Assembly (NCBI GenBank): GCA_020354575.1
Contig: CP070649.1
Span: 1,094,360-1,158,359, forward strand
From: Candidatus Bathyarchaeota archaeon
Lineage (GTDB): Archaea > Thermoproteota > Bathyarchaeia > Bathyarchaeales > SOJC01
Reading direction: 5' to 3'
Length of the DNA: 64,000 bases
Within the stretch, counting starts at the first letter, position 1, and each line of letters begins with the position of its first letter. Below are positions 16,237 to 24,452 of this stretch, piece after piece. Below the pieces are notes generated by a model, which had not been told where the DNA came from, searched no databases, and saw only the letters and a program-made list of their open reading frames with translations. The translations under genes and the position numbers were made by a program.

Positions 16237-17562
16237 TTAATTGGGTCCCACTACATTTATCATTTTTCTCTTCCACTTGTAGGCTAAGATGACAATTGTA
16301 ATGGTTGAAATGGCGCCTACTAGTAGTAAGAGCGTCTCGGAAGTTACTAGGGTCGGCACAATCTCTAATCCTAGAGATGGATCATGTTCCAATGTTTTGT
16401 TTCCAAAGTATGGGTATGCGAGGAACAATCTCATGTGATTACCTGCTGAGATGTAAGAGGCTTTGACATCCACCACTGTTGTAGTGTCACCATCAAGGAT
16501 TAGAGCTTTAGGTACATATTTGAAGAAGCCTGCTAAGGTTGCGTCTGGAATGGCAAAACGTAATTTGAATCGTTCTCTCAGATTTGCTTGGTTTCTCATT
16601 GGATCTTCGAGGTCGGACTGGGTTTTGTTTTGAGCTAGGTTTACTTGGGTGCCCTCTACATACATGTTTTGAGTCATCGATTGAGTTTCCAATGACCCGT
16701 TTTCCAGATCTATGTCTTGCTCAGCAAGATCGATTTTCTCCAAGGATATAGACGCAAGGTTTATCCAGAGAGCTAATCCTGCCTTGTTCACTGGTATCTC
16801 AATTCCGTTATCCGTAAATTCGTTAATTAGTGGTTGTATTAAATCGAGGTTCCATATCCAGTTCTTAACAATTAGGTCCATTTTGAGCTCGCCTGCTCCT
16901 ACAGAGTAGGTATAGAATCCGTCAACCTCTTCTGTTGTCTCAGTGTAGTAAAACCTGCATCGTATGATGATGTTATTCTCAGCGAATTTGAGATTTGGAA
17001 AAGGCACCCCGATTAGTGTGAAGTTAAAGGATAGGTATTGGGGATTGTCGTCTGGAACTTCTGTAGGTCCACTGAGGGTCCACTCGCAGGCACTGAATGA
17101 TAAGTAGGGATTATGAAGCCCATAAAGTAATGCAAGTTGCATCAGTCTTTGCTGAATTCTAAGTCGGACATGTTGTTGAAGCATGTTTTGGCTTGGCTCG
17201 AAATATTCATCGTTAAGTACCGTTTTAAGCCTGAACTCGGTCGCTTCATAGATGTGTTGGTAATAAGGAGTCGCAAAAGTCATGAATTCGATTAGTCCTT
17301 TGTATTTCAAAGCATAAATATTGCTTGGATCCTCCGAATACCACCATAAGAAGGTGGGTTTCTTTCCGCCTGCGGGGAAGATTATGTTAATCGTGTCTGT
17401 TTTTATCCAAGTCCATTTGTTGCTGCCGTTGGGTCCATAGGGTAAGATTTCCGGTTTCTCTAGGGTTTGAGCTGAGGCTGGTTGAGCCGCGATGGGTAGC
17501 GCTAGAGATATCGCTAGAATCGCGAGAACGGTTGTTCCCAGAAGGTTTCTTCCGATTTTCAA
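16237..17562 (-). CDS. Secreted, C-terminally membrane-anchored protein of unknown function
   Basis: 441 residues from TTG 17562 (GGTGA lies nine to ten bases upstream). There is a clear N-terminal signal peptide (LLGTTVLAILAISLALPIA, likely cleavage after PASAQ) and a C-terminal membrane helix (LLLLVGAISTITIVILAYKW) followed by a basic tail. The extracellular part is rich in aromatic and polar residues with beta-strand-like stretches; no catalytic motif is visible. It is probably anchored in the cytoplasmic membrane and exposed outside. The adjacent upstream gene encodes a membrane-bound HTH protein on the same strand, and a 26-bp dyad lies between them. No family recognised. Confidence 0.65.
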   Translation of the reverse strand: MKIGRNLLGTTVLAILAISLALPIAAQPASAQTLEKPEILPYGPNGSNKWTWIKTDTINIIFPAGGKKPTFLWWYSEDPSNIYALKYKGLIEFMTFATPYYQHIYEATEFRLKTVLNDEYFEPSQNMLQQHVRLRIQQRLMQLALLYGLHNPYLSFSACEWTLSGPTEVPDDNPQYLSFNFTLIGVPFPNLKFAENNIIIRCRFYYTETTEEVDGFYTYSVGAGELKMDLIVKNWIWNLDLIQPLINEFTDNGIEIPVNKAGLALWINLASISLEKIDLAEQDIDLENGSLETQSMTQNMYVEGTQVNLAQNKTQSDLEDPMRNQANLRERFKLRFAIPDATLAGFFKYVPKALILDGDTTTVVDVKASYISAGNHMRLFLAYPYFGNKTLEHDPSLGLEIVPTLVTSETLLLLVGAISTITIVILAYKWKRKMINVVGPN

Positions 17563-17661
17563 GCGTTTTTCACCGAAATAAACTAGGAAACCGCTTCTTT
17601 TAAGAGAATCGTTTCTAGAAAACTCGAATATGCAGCTAGAATAGTTCTAGAAACCTAGAAC

Positions 17662-17687
17662 TTCACATTGCATGCATGCAGTGTGAA
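17662..17687. promoter_or_regulatory. 26-bp near-perfect dyad centred on GCATGCATGC
   Basis: Arms TTCACA..TGCATG and CATGCA..TGTGAA are symmetric about 17674/17675 with a single mismatched position pair. It starts directly after the stop codon of the membrane-HTH gene and lies 100 bp upstream of the secreted-protein start, so it could be an operator for the downstream gene or an RNA hairpin ending the upstream transcript. Confidence 0.55.
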
Positions 17688-18485
17688 TTAGACTAGGCGG
17701 CCTAAGGCAAATAAGACCGCGACGTTCAGGTAGAGAACAAGAAGGCTTAATATTATGGATCTATCGAGGCGTAGACCTTTGCTGAAAGAGTATGCTGATG
17801 ATAAGAGCATCATGGTCCAGATTATTAGCACTAGGAGTAAGTATCGGGCGACTTCATAGGAGAAGAACAGGTATAAGTAAGGGAAGGTTGCGATTGGCAG
17901 TGAGGCGATGCTTATGCAGACAAAGAGTTGTAAATCGCCACCGACTCTCCTGAAAATTGCGAAAAGAATCAAGTCTGAGAAAAAGAAAAGGCTAATCCAA
18001 TTGAATATATAGAGAATACTTGTAGTTTCGAACTGATGATTGGTGAAGGGAGAATAGAAGAAGAGTAATGATTGGGATGACGCAAAAGCTGACCCTAGCG
18101 CTCCGAAAAGTAGAATTAGTAGGGCCAAGGGGAGCCATCGCAAAGATTGAACAGTTTTTGAAAAGACAGGCGCTAGAAACAGCCATCTTATCAATTGATG
18201 ACTAAATGTCTCGCTCAACTCCAACCTTGATGGCGATATGCTTTCACCTTTCAGCGATTGAAACAAAAGGCGACCTTTATCATTGAGTCTGTATTTTCGC
18301 TTTTTATCTTGGTCTAAGTAGCTCGAAAGCATATCAAGGTGATAATAGACAGTGCCGATTCCCATGCCAAGGATTTGTCTCAACTCTTTGAACCCTATCT
18401 TCTCCTGGGTACCTAGAATCTCGATTATTCTTCTTCGGGCAGGGTTTCGAAGAAGAGTGTGGTATTGAGATTCATTGTCCAACAT
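17688..18485 (-). CDS. Winged-helix regulator with membrane-spanning C-terminal domain
   Basis: About 265 residues from ATG 18485, preceded by GGGGT. Residues 8-70 form an ArsR-like winged helix (LLRNPARRRIIEILG, ELRQILGMGIGTVYYHLDML, YRLNDKGRLLF). Residues 95-265 hold about six membrane helices. Such membrane-tethered HTH proteins are common in archaea and may sense membrane or extracellular conditions while binding DNA. The neighbouring secreted protein gene downstream on the same strand is a natural candidate target or partner, which is inference. No metal-binding cysteine motif is seen. Confidence 0.7.
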   Translation of the reverse strand: MLDNESQYHTLLRNPARRRIIEILGTQEKIGFKELRQILGMGIGTVYYHLDMLSSYLDQDKKRKYRLNDKGRLLFQSLKGESISPSRLELSETFSHQLIRWLFLAPVFSKTVQSLRWLPLALLILLFGALGSAFASSQSLLFFYSPFTNHQFETTSILYIFNWISLFFFSDLILFAIFRRVGGDLQLFVCISIASLPIATFPYLYLFFSYEVARYLLLVLIIWTMMLLSSAYSFSKGLRLDRSIILSLLVLYLNVAVLFALGRLV

Positions 18486-18603
18486 GTAACCCCATTTCAA
18501 GTTTGCCCTTTGAAGTAGAGATCATCTGAAAAAGCACTTATTTCTCTTTCTAAAGTTGGCTGTATAGTGTACTAGAGACGGAGAAAAGCTGAGCTTAGCT
18601 TTA

Positions 18604-18672
18604 AAAAGACCCAACCCTGAGAGCCAAGCTTCAGCCTTTCCCTTTTTCTAGTTTTCATGGAATTTATGCTTT
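18604..18672. repeat. Diverged dispersed repeat, copy 2
   Basis: Counterpart of 16033-16110 with the same ordered words (AGACCCAACCC, AGCTTCAGCCTTTCCC, TTCATGGAA, GCTTT). It lies between the HTH gene promoter and the tRNA promoter, in a spacer (18486-18747) with no gene. Confidence 0.45.
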
Positions 18673-18714
18673 GTCGTCTTCGTTTAAATGTACATATAAA
18701 TTTCTATAAACTAA

Positions 18715-18722
18715 TTTATATT
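18715..18722 (+). promoter_or_regulatory. TATA box of tRNA-Arg
   Basis: TTTATATT lies about 29 bases before the first tRNA nucleotide, at the usual distance of an archaeal TATA box from a tRNA transcription start. Confidence 0.6.
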
Positions 18723-18747
18723 CACGTCCAATCCTACAATGCTACCA

Positions 18748-18841
18748 GGGCCCGTTGCGCAGTCTGGATACACTTCATACCAGAAAACGCGTCGGCCCTC
18801 TAAGCCGAAGAGCCTGGGTTCAAATCCCAGCGGGCCCGCCA
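18748..18841 (+). tRNA. tRNA-Arg(UCU) with 16-nt D-loop intron and encoded CCA
   Basis: Acceptor arms GGGCCCG (18748-18754) and CGGGCCC (18831-18837) pair fully. Discriminator G 18838 is followed by an encoded CCA. The anticodon arm is TCGGC/GCCGA with anticodon TCT at 18799-18801, and the T-arm is CTGGG/CCCAG with TTCAAAT loop. The D region is 16 nt too long: removing about 18771-18786 restores a normal 10-nt D-loop and the D-stem GCGC/ACGC. Exon CTGG (18764-18767) pairs with intron CCAG (18780-18783), flanked by the 3-nt bulges ATA and AAA, giving a bulge-helix-bulge-like splice motif. Position 33 is C instead of the near-universal U. Confidence 0.9.
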
Positions 18842-18971
18842 TTTTTAGCTTACTCTGTATCCGCGAAGCATATCGCCCGACAAAAGACGGAAATTTTAAA
18901 TCCTCTCCAGTCAAAATTAAGTCCCATTAACTTTAATATTTGACTTGTTAGTGTATATGGAGGGAGTTAGG

Positions 18972-19712
18972 ATGAGCACCCATGCCGAAGACCTCAAACT
19001 TCGCCTTATGACCATTGAACTGCTTCGAACAGCGAAGCGCCAGCACACTTATCGAGAATTATCCGCGAAAACCGGACTACCGGTCACCGTTCTGAGCCGT
19101 TACGCGAAGGGGCACGTCTTGCCCAATGTTACCCGAGCCCACGAACTATGGAAGACCCTTAGGAAAATGGTGGGGTTAGAGGTTGAACTGCGCAGAAAGA
19201 TCAACTTCAATAGTGACGGATATTTTGATAACACAGACATAATCAGCGATTACAACATTTTACGGCAAGCTGCCCACCATGCCCTCGCCACTTTCGCAGG
19301 AAAGCGTGTCACTAAAGTGCTTACAGCAGCCGTTGATGGCATCCCCCTAGCAACCATGGTAGCAAACCAATTAGGAATCAACCTTGTCATTGCCAAGTGG
19401 AATAAAGAAGTAGGAGTACCCGCTTTTCTTGAGGAAACCTACGTGTTGAGTAACTCAGGTTTCACCATGACCCTCTATATCCCCAAAGGTGCAATTAGAA
19501 GACGAGATAGCGTGCTTATTGTGGATGATATGATAAAAAGTGGCGAAACCCAAAATGCCTTGATTAACCTTGTTCGTAAAGCCAAAGGGGAGATCTCAGG
19601 CATCTTTACGTTAGTAGCCATTGGAGACGAGGGGAAAAAAGCGCTAACCTTACCTAAAGGCTGCCCCGTGGAAGTAGTGACTCAAGTCACCCATCCCTCG
19701 AAACGTGGCTAG
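18972..19712 (+). CDS. GfcR-like transcriptional regulator (HTH plus phosphoribosyltransferase-type domain)
   Basis: About 246 residues from ATG 18972, with GGAGG seven to eight bases upstream. The N-terminus is a helix-turn-helix (TYRELSAKTGLPVTVLSRYA, residues about 20-45). From about residue 85 comes a type I phosphoribosyltransferase fold with the PRPP loop SVLIVDDMIKSGETQNAL. Archaeal proteins with this fusion (GfcR family in haloarchaea, PurR-like design) are regulators rather than enzymes, with PRPP or a nucleotide as likely ligand. It is followed 72 bp downstream by an MtnA-like gene, so control of purine or methionine salvage is possible. Catalytic activity as OPRT is less likely. 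Confidence 0.8.
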   Translation: MSTHAEDLKLRLMTIELLRTAKRQHTYRELSAKTGLPVTVLSRYAKGHVLPNVTRAHELWKTLRKMVGLEVELRRKINFNSDGYFDNTDIISDYNILRQAAHHALATFAGKRVTKVLTAAVDGIPLATMVANQLGINLVIAKWNKEVGVPAFLEETYVLSNSGFTMTLYIPKGAIRRRDSVLIVDDMIKSGETQNALINLVRKAKGEISGIFTLVAIGDEGKKALTLPKGCPVEVVTQVTHPSKRG

Positions 19713-19784
19713 AGAATCGCTATGCGATTCTGTAGAGAGCTAAAAGAATAGCATCACAAACTCACAAAGAAATGGTCAAGTTTC

Positions 19785-20822
19785 ATGACGGTGGCCTTAT
19801 TGAGAACCATCGAATGGAAAACAGGGATAGTTAAGACAATTGACCAGACTAAACTCCCCAGACAAACCGTGTTCTTGGAACTGAAAAACTGCAATGAAGT
19901 TGCAGAAGCCATCAAGAACATGCGAATGCGTGGCGCTCCTCTTTTAGGCGCTGCAGCAGCCTATGGCCTTGCATTAACTGCTTATCATTCTACAGCGAGA
20001 GACAAAGAAAAACTTATGGAAGAACTAACGATCTCTGCGGAAACTTTGAAAAAAACCCGACCAACTGCTGTAAACTTGTTCTGGGCGATAGATCGAGTAA
20101 TGAATAAAGCGGAAAAAACCAATGAAAATACGGAAAGCATTGTGAAGACGATTATTGAAGAAGCCCAAAAAATTGCAGACGAAGACGTGGAAATGAACTT
20201 AAGAATGGGAGAACACGGTTCCACCCTAATAGATGACGGCGACACCGTGCTAACTCATTGCAATGCAGGAGCTCTTGCAACCGTTGACTACGGCACGGCT
20301 CTAGGGGTCATAAGAGCAGCAAGAAAGAATGGAAAGAGAATCGAAGTCATCGCAACAGAAACTCGACCTCTACTTCAAGGTGCCCGATTAACTGCTTATG
20401 AATTATTCCGAGATGGCTTTCCAATCACACTAATTACAGACAGCATGGCTGGGTATATCATGTCAAAAGGACTGATCAACAAAGTGGTTGTCGGGGCAGA
20501 TAGAATCGTAAAAGATGCAGTAGTGAATAAAATAGGAACCTTTACACTTGCAGTCTTGGCCCATGAACACAAAATTCCATTTTACGTGGCGGCTCCTACA
20601 TCAACCTTCGATATCAATCGTTTAGCGAAAGATGTAATTGTGGAAGAGCGAAGCATGGAAGAGGTTGTCAAGTTTGCAGGCATCCAAGTCGCTCCTCAAG
20701 GGGTAACCGCTTCTAATCCTGCCTTTGACCTCACGCCCATGAAGTATGTAACTGCCATAATTTGCGAAGCAGGCGTTTTTTCCCCTACAGAACTGCACAA
20801 GTCCTCCCGGTTCCGAGATTAA
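19785..20822 (+). CDS. mtnA: S-methyl-5-thioribose-1-phosphate isomerase (MtnA family)
   Basis: 345 residues with family motifs in order: MRMRGAPLLGAAAAYG, LTHCNAGALAT (catalytic cysteine), ETRPLLQGARLTAYEL, VVGADRIVKDAVVNKIGT (catalytic Asp in GADRI) and PFYVAAPTSTFD. MtnA converts methylthioribose-1-phosphate to methylthioribulose-1-phosphate in methionine salvage. It belongs to the eIF2B-like superfamily, whose archaeal members include ribose-1,5-bisphosphate isomerase. The motif set fits MtnA best, though GADRIVKDA replaces the common GADRI..NGD. The reading frame of the next gene opens inside its 3' end. Confidence 0.88.
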   Translation: MTVALLRTIEWKTGIVKTIDQTKLPRQTVFLELKNCNEVAEAIKNMRMRGAPLLGAAAAYGLALTAYHSTARDKEKLMEELTISAETLKKTRPTAVNLFWAIDRVMNKAEKTNENTESIVKTIIEEAQKIADEDVEMNLRMGEHGSTLIDDGDTVLTHCNAGALATVDYGTALGVIRAARKNGKRIEVIATETRPLLQGARLTAYELFRDGFPITLITDSMAGYIMSKGLINKVVVGADRIVKDAVVNKIGTFTLAVLAHEHKIPFYVAAPTSTFDINRLAKDVIVEERSMEEVVKFAGIQVAPQGVTASNPAFDLTPMKYVTAIICEAGVFSPTELHKSSRFRD

Positions 20823-20872
20823 TTATATACGCCAATCGCCATGCTAATAATCTATGTAGGCGGAACAAGGTC

Positions 20873-21442
20873 TTGAAAGAGAAGAAAAGGCAAAACAAAG
20901 AAACACGAAATTCTGAGATTAAAATTCGCGGGGCGCTCTCTAAGAAAGGCATCACAATTTCAGGAAAACAAAATTCCGAGAATTTATCGTCACGGGGCTA
21001 TGGCACTATGGAGAACAAAAAACTAATCCTCGACTTTCATGAAGCCTTGTACCTCCACAGCAAAGACATGCTCAAAGTAGGCAAAGGAACTGCACGCAAA
21101 GCGCTGAGTTTTCAGGAGCTTCTGCAGCAGTTCAAAACAATTGATGAAAACGCTTGGATCAAATACTTAATTTATCGTGATTTAAGAAGCCGCGGGTATG
21201 TTGTAAGAAATGGGTTCGGATTAGGAATCGACTTTCGAGTGTACGAACGAGGAGAATATGGAAAAGCCACTGCCCCCTATCTAATCTTTGGAATCCAAGA
21301 AGGCCAGCCCGTTCAAGTGAAAGAACTAGCGCAAGTATTGAGGCATGTCCAAAGCCTAAAAAAGAAACTCGTCTTAGCCGTGGTGAACCGCCGCGGAGAA
21401 ATTGTCTATTACACCCTATCCAAGCTAACTATGAAAAAATAG
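20873..21442 (+). CDS. tRNA-splicing endonuclease-like protein (EndA fold) lacking the catalytic histidine
   Basis: About 189 residues from TTG 20873, close to the 180 residues of single-domain EndA. The N-terminal domain ends HEALYLHSK. The C-terminal nuclease fold has YRDLRSRGYVVRNGFG, FRVYERGEYG (candidate catalytic Tyr), and KKLVLAVVNRRGEIVYYTL (candidate catalytic Lys). Where active enzymes have HSxYLV, this protein reads TAPYLIF, so the general-acid or base His of the triad is missing. It may be the structural subunit of a heteromeric enzyme or use another residue. It precedes hisS by 12 bp and lies 2 kb from an intron-containing tRNA. The start is uncertain; ATG 21009 would lose the N-domain. 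Confidence 0.78.
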   Translation: MKEKKRQNKETRNSEIKIRGALSKKGITISGKQNSENLSSRGYGTMENKKLILDFHEALYLHSKDMLKVGKGTARKALSFQELLQQFKTIDENAWIKYLIYRDLRSRGYVVRNGFGLGIDFRVYERGEYGKATAPYLIFGIQEGQPVQVKELAQVLRHVQSLKKKLVLAVVNRRGEIVYYTLSKLTMKK

Positions 21443-21454
21443 AGAGGACTCGTA

Positions 21455-22750
21455 ATGCCAAAATTTCAAACCATTCGAGGAATGCGAGACTTTCTGCCAT
21501 CAGAAGCAGAAAAACTAAGACACGTTGAGGGAACTACACAACAAATCGCCAACCTATACGGGTTCAAAGAAGTCATAACACCCCTCGTGGAACACTATGA
21601 TCTATTATCTGCAAAATCTGGAGATGAAATCACAGCCCGTATGTACGCCTTCAAAGACTTGGGTGGTCGAAAAGTCGCCCTAAGACCAGAATTCACTGCC
21701 TCCATTGCACGATTGATGGCAACTGCTCTCCGTAACCAACCAAAACCCTTGCGCCTCTTTTCCTCAGGCACTCTGTATCGTTATGACGAACCTCAATTTG
21801 GCCGCTATCGAGAATTTTGGCAATCCAACTTCGAGATAATTGGCAGCCCACGACCTGAAGCAGACGTAGAGGTTCTCTCCCTCACTAAACACCTACTGGA
21901 TACTCTTGGCCTCCAGAATTATTGGTTCAAAATTGGGCACATGGGCATATTACGAGGATTGTTGTCAAAAGAAGGAGTAACTGACGAGCAGCAAAACACG
22001 TTGATGCAACTTCTAGACACCAAACAAATGGACAAAGCCCTCAAAACAACAAAAGAGATAGGCGTCTCCACGAAGGGCATTGCTACCCTACAAGAAATTC
22101 TAGAGACCAAGGGCAAAGACGCCTCCAAAGTTTTAACCTCCCTTAAAGAAACACTACAAAAATACCCAGATTCAATGAAAGCTGCGGAAAATCTCCACAA
22201 GATCCTCCAATTAACCCAAGACAGCGGGATTAAATTCTCACAATCCATAGAAACAGGCTTCGCCCGTGGTCTAGAATACTACACGGGCATGATCTTTGAA
22301 GTTCTCATTCCCGAAATGACCATCGCCTTGGGTGGCGGTGGCAGATACGATAAGCTTGTTGAACTATTCGGTGGCGAACCAACCCCCGCGATAGGAGTAG
22401 CACACGGACTCGATCGCATCGCCCTAGCAATAGACAAACAAAACCTGCCCTCTAAATCGATCCAGGAAACGACCGCCATCATCCCGATCGGCGAAGAAGC
22501 AACCACCCAAGCTTTGAAAGTAGCCTTACAACTGCGAGGAAGAGGAATAGCTGTGGAATTCGAGGTTATGGGTCGTACAGTTACTCGTGCTTTGCAAGAT
22601 GCTGACAGAAGAAAAACTACATTTGCCCTTATCCTCGGTCCAAAAGAACTAAAGGATGGCAAAATAGTACTTCGCCACCTGAAAACCCACAAACAACAGC
22701 TAGTAGATATTAAAGACGTAGCCAACATCTTATCCGAAAGGATAGACTAG
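21455..22750 (+). CDS. hisS: Histidyl-tRNA synthetase
   Basis: 431 residues with class II synthetase motifs: the N-terminal RGMRDFLPSEA, motif 2 YRYDEPQFGRYREFWQ, the histidine-binding RGLEYYTGMIFEV, and motif 3 GGGGRYDKLVELFGG with AIGVAHGLDRIA. A C-terminal anticodon-binding domain covers about 330-431 (IIPIGEEA, GRGIAVEFEVMGRTVTRALQDA). The enzyme charges tRNA-His in the cytoplasm. GAGGACT lies before the ATG. It is convergent with the CPBP protease gene. The length is normal and no residue is missing. Confidence 0.96.
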   Translation: MPKFQTIRGMRDFLPSEAEKLRHVEGTTQQIANLYGFKEVITPLVEHYDLLSAKSGDEITARMYAFKDLGGRKVALRPEFTASIARLMATALRNQPKPLRLFSSGTLYRYDEPQFGRYREFWQSNFEIIGSPRPEADVEVLSLTKHLLDTLGLQNYWFKIGHMGILRGLLSKEGVTDEQQNTLMQLLDTKQMDKALKTTKEIGVSTKGIATLQEILETKGKDASKVLTSLKETLQKYPDSMKAAENLHKILQLTQDSGIKFSQSIETGFARGLEYYTGMIFEVLIPEMTIALGGGGRYDKLVELFGGEPTPAIGVAHGLDRIALAIDKQNLPSKSIQETTAIIPIGEEATTQALKVALQLRGRGIAVEFEVMGRTVTRALQDADRRKTTFALILGPKELKDGKIVLRHLKTHKQQLVDIKDVANILSERID

Positions 22751-22815
22751 TTCTTCTGCCAATCATCAGTATGCATGAAAAATCCAAAAAGTGCTAATTG
22801 ATTCCACCTCAGGTG

Positions 22816-23910
22816 TTAGCTTGTGTGCAAGATACTTGTAGAAGGCGGCACTGAATCAGGTGAGATTTTTGAGGGTCTCCTCAATGTCTTCAAGAATATG
22901 GACATCGCTTTGTAAACGCCGGAAATCATGATGGCTAGCCATAAAAGAATTCCAAGAAAGAAGTTTGCTGACCAACTCAGAAAAAGCAGGTCTACTCCTG
23001 ATGAGTAATAGTTCAACGACAGATAGAAAACATTGAAATAATAATTAAAAAACCAATGTAGCAAAATCGGGGCTTGAATTCCATAGTAGAGATATGCAAC
23101 AGCAAAAATCAATCCACTGATCGCTGCTTGAGAAATTTTTCCTGGACCCCAACCCCCATAATAATGTGCAAGACCAAACAGCAAAGCTGTCAAAACGACC
23201 ATTATCCATTCCGCCCAGATAAGTCCACGAAGCAAGCCTTGCTCTCTAATTGTACTCAGACCCAACATTTCTTTTGCCCTTTCAGGCTGCAACACACCAA
23301 GAACCGCTATCTTCAGTCGTTTGCCTCTGGAAAAAGTGGGTTTTAATCTCGCTCCAGCTACAAAAAAAAACGTCGCCAGAAAGGCTCCTATTGGAATTAT
23401 CCGAAAGATCAACTCCTCAACGAGGGGAGCGCGTGAAACTCCCAGAAAGTCCTGAAACGGGTCACCCTGAGGCAACTCACCAGTTGGAATTCCTGCTTGG
23501 CTTTGCAGAAAAGCCAACACAATCGTAAACACCAATAACATGGAAGTTATTAGCGGCATAGCCAGCAAATTATTACTGAATGGATTTTGCACAACCGGAC
23601 CAGAAAAGAACTCTCGAACTCGATTGGTGAGACTCTCCCTATATCTCCATGCTGCTCCAAAGCAGACAATAAAGATCCACCAAAGAAATAAGAAGTAAAC
23701 CCCCGCATTCACCGTAACTCCCACATCAAGAAGGAGTAATGGATGAATCTGAAAGGGCTCAACGGTGAATTGAAGCCCTTCTGGTGTAGAGAAAACAACC
23801 AATATTCCCATACCCATTGACAAGAGATACGTTAGAATAATGAAAAGACTAATCACTATGACAACATTGGAGAAAAGTTTCTGCAAGGCTTCTGAAATAT
23901 TACTCTTCAT
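22816..23910 (-). CDS. CPBP-family intramembrane metalloprotease
   Basis: 364 residues with about eight membrane helices. The CPBP (CAAX protease and bacteriocin-processing) motifs are complete: VEELIFRI (EExxxR) near residue 165, FGLAHYYGG (FxxxH) near 255, and LLHWFFNYYFN (HxxxN) near 300. The glutamates and histidines coordinate the catalytic metal within the membrane. Members process prenylated proteins, peptides or anti-sigma-like substrates; the substrate here is unknown. The coding strand faces hisS convergently. A long N-terminal membrane domain of about 120 residues precedes the protease core. Confidence 0.88.
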   Translation of the reverse strand: MKSNISEALQKLFSNVVIVISLFIILTYLLSMGMGILVVFSTPEGLQFTVEPFQIHPLLLLDVGVTVNAGVYFLFLWWIFIVCFGAAWRYRESLTNRVREFFSGPVVQNPFSNNLLAMPLITSMLLVFTIVLAFLQSQAGIPTGELPQGDPFQDFLGVSRAPLVEELIFRIIPIGAFLATFFFVAGARLKPTFSRGKRLKIAVLGVLQPERAKEMLGLSTIREQGLLRGLIWAEWIMVVLTALLFGLAHYYGGWGPGKISQAAISGLIFAVAYLYYGIQAPILLHWFFNYYFNVFYLSLNYYSSGVDLLFLSWSANFFLGILLWLAIMISGVYKAMSIFLKTLRRPSKISPDSVPPSTSILHTS

Positions 23911-23968
23911 CGTTTACTCCGCTTCGGAACTAAGGAATAATCATGCTACATCTAATTAACCGTTGGCT

Positions 23969-24397
23969 TCAACGAATCCTTCTGTCCAAAACATGGTTTG
24001 CTGATTGATCCACTTCTTCTATGTCTTTATTACTTCTGGAGATATGAGAGAAAGATACTCCTCGAAAACTCCGCTGAAGCTTACGAACCTTCAACCAAAG
24101 AGGCTCCAACCGGGGACTTTTAATCTGATATTCCCCTTTCAGCTGCTTAACGACTAACTCGCTGTCAAGAAAACAATGCAAATTTCCTTCCGTGAAACTA
24201 CGTGCTATTTCCAAAGCCAGTATCACCGCTTCATACTCTGCTTCATTATTAGTTCTTCTTCCCAGAAACTTTGCCAGTCTTTTCAAAACAACCCCCTTTT
24301 CACTAACTATCTTCACAGCTATCGCAGCTGGTCCCGGATTTCCCCTTGAGGCCCCATCAGAATATATGCGTAAATCCTTCCACTCTTTAGGCTGCAA
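23969..24397 (-). CDS. RNase HI-like protein
   Basis: 142 residues with the RNase H fold signature: YSDGASRGNPGPAA (first Asp), RRTNNEAEYEAVILAL (Glu), CFLDSELVVKQLKGEY (second Asp), and a late Asp in IEEVDQSANHV. All four expected acidic positions can be placed, so it is likely active on RNA-DNA hybrids in replication or repair. Archaeal relatives of this short form are related to YpdQ/RnhA. It lies 55 bp before the permease gene on the same strand but is read separately. Confidence 0.9.
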   Translation of the reverse strand: MQPKEWKDLRIYSDGASRGNPGPAAIAVKIVSEKGVVLKRLAKFLGRRTNNEAEYEAVILALEIARSFTEGNLHCFLDSELVVKQLKGEYQIKSPRLEPLWLKVRKLQRSFRGVSFSHISRSNKDIEEVDQSANHVLDRRIR

Positions 24398-24452
24398 CTA
24401 AAGACCTTCGGTCCACTATTGCTAAACTCGATTAATAAGCTGTTCAGCATTG

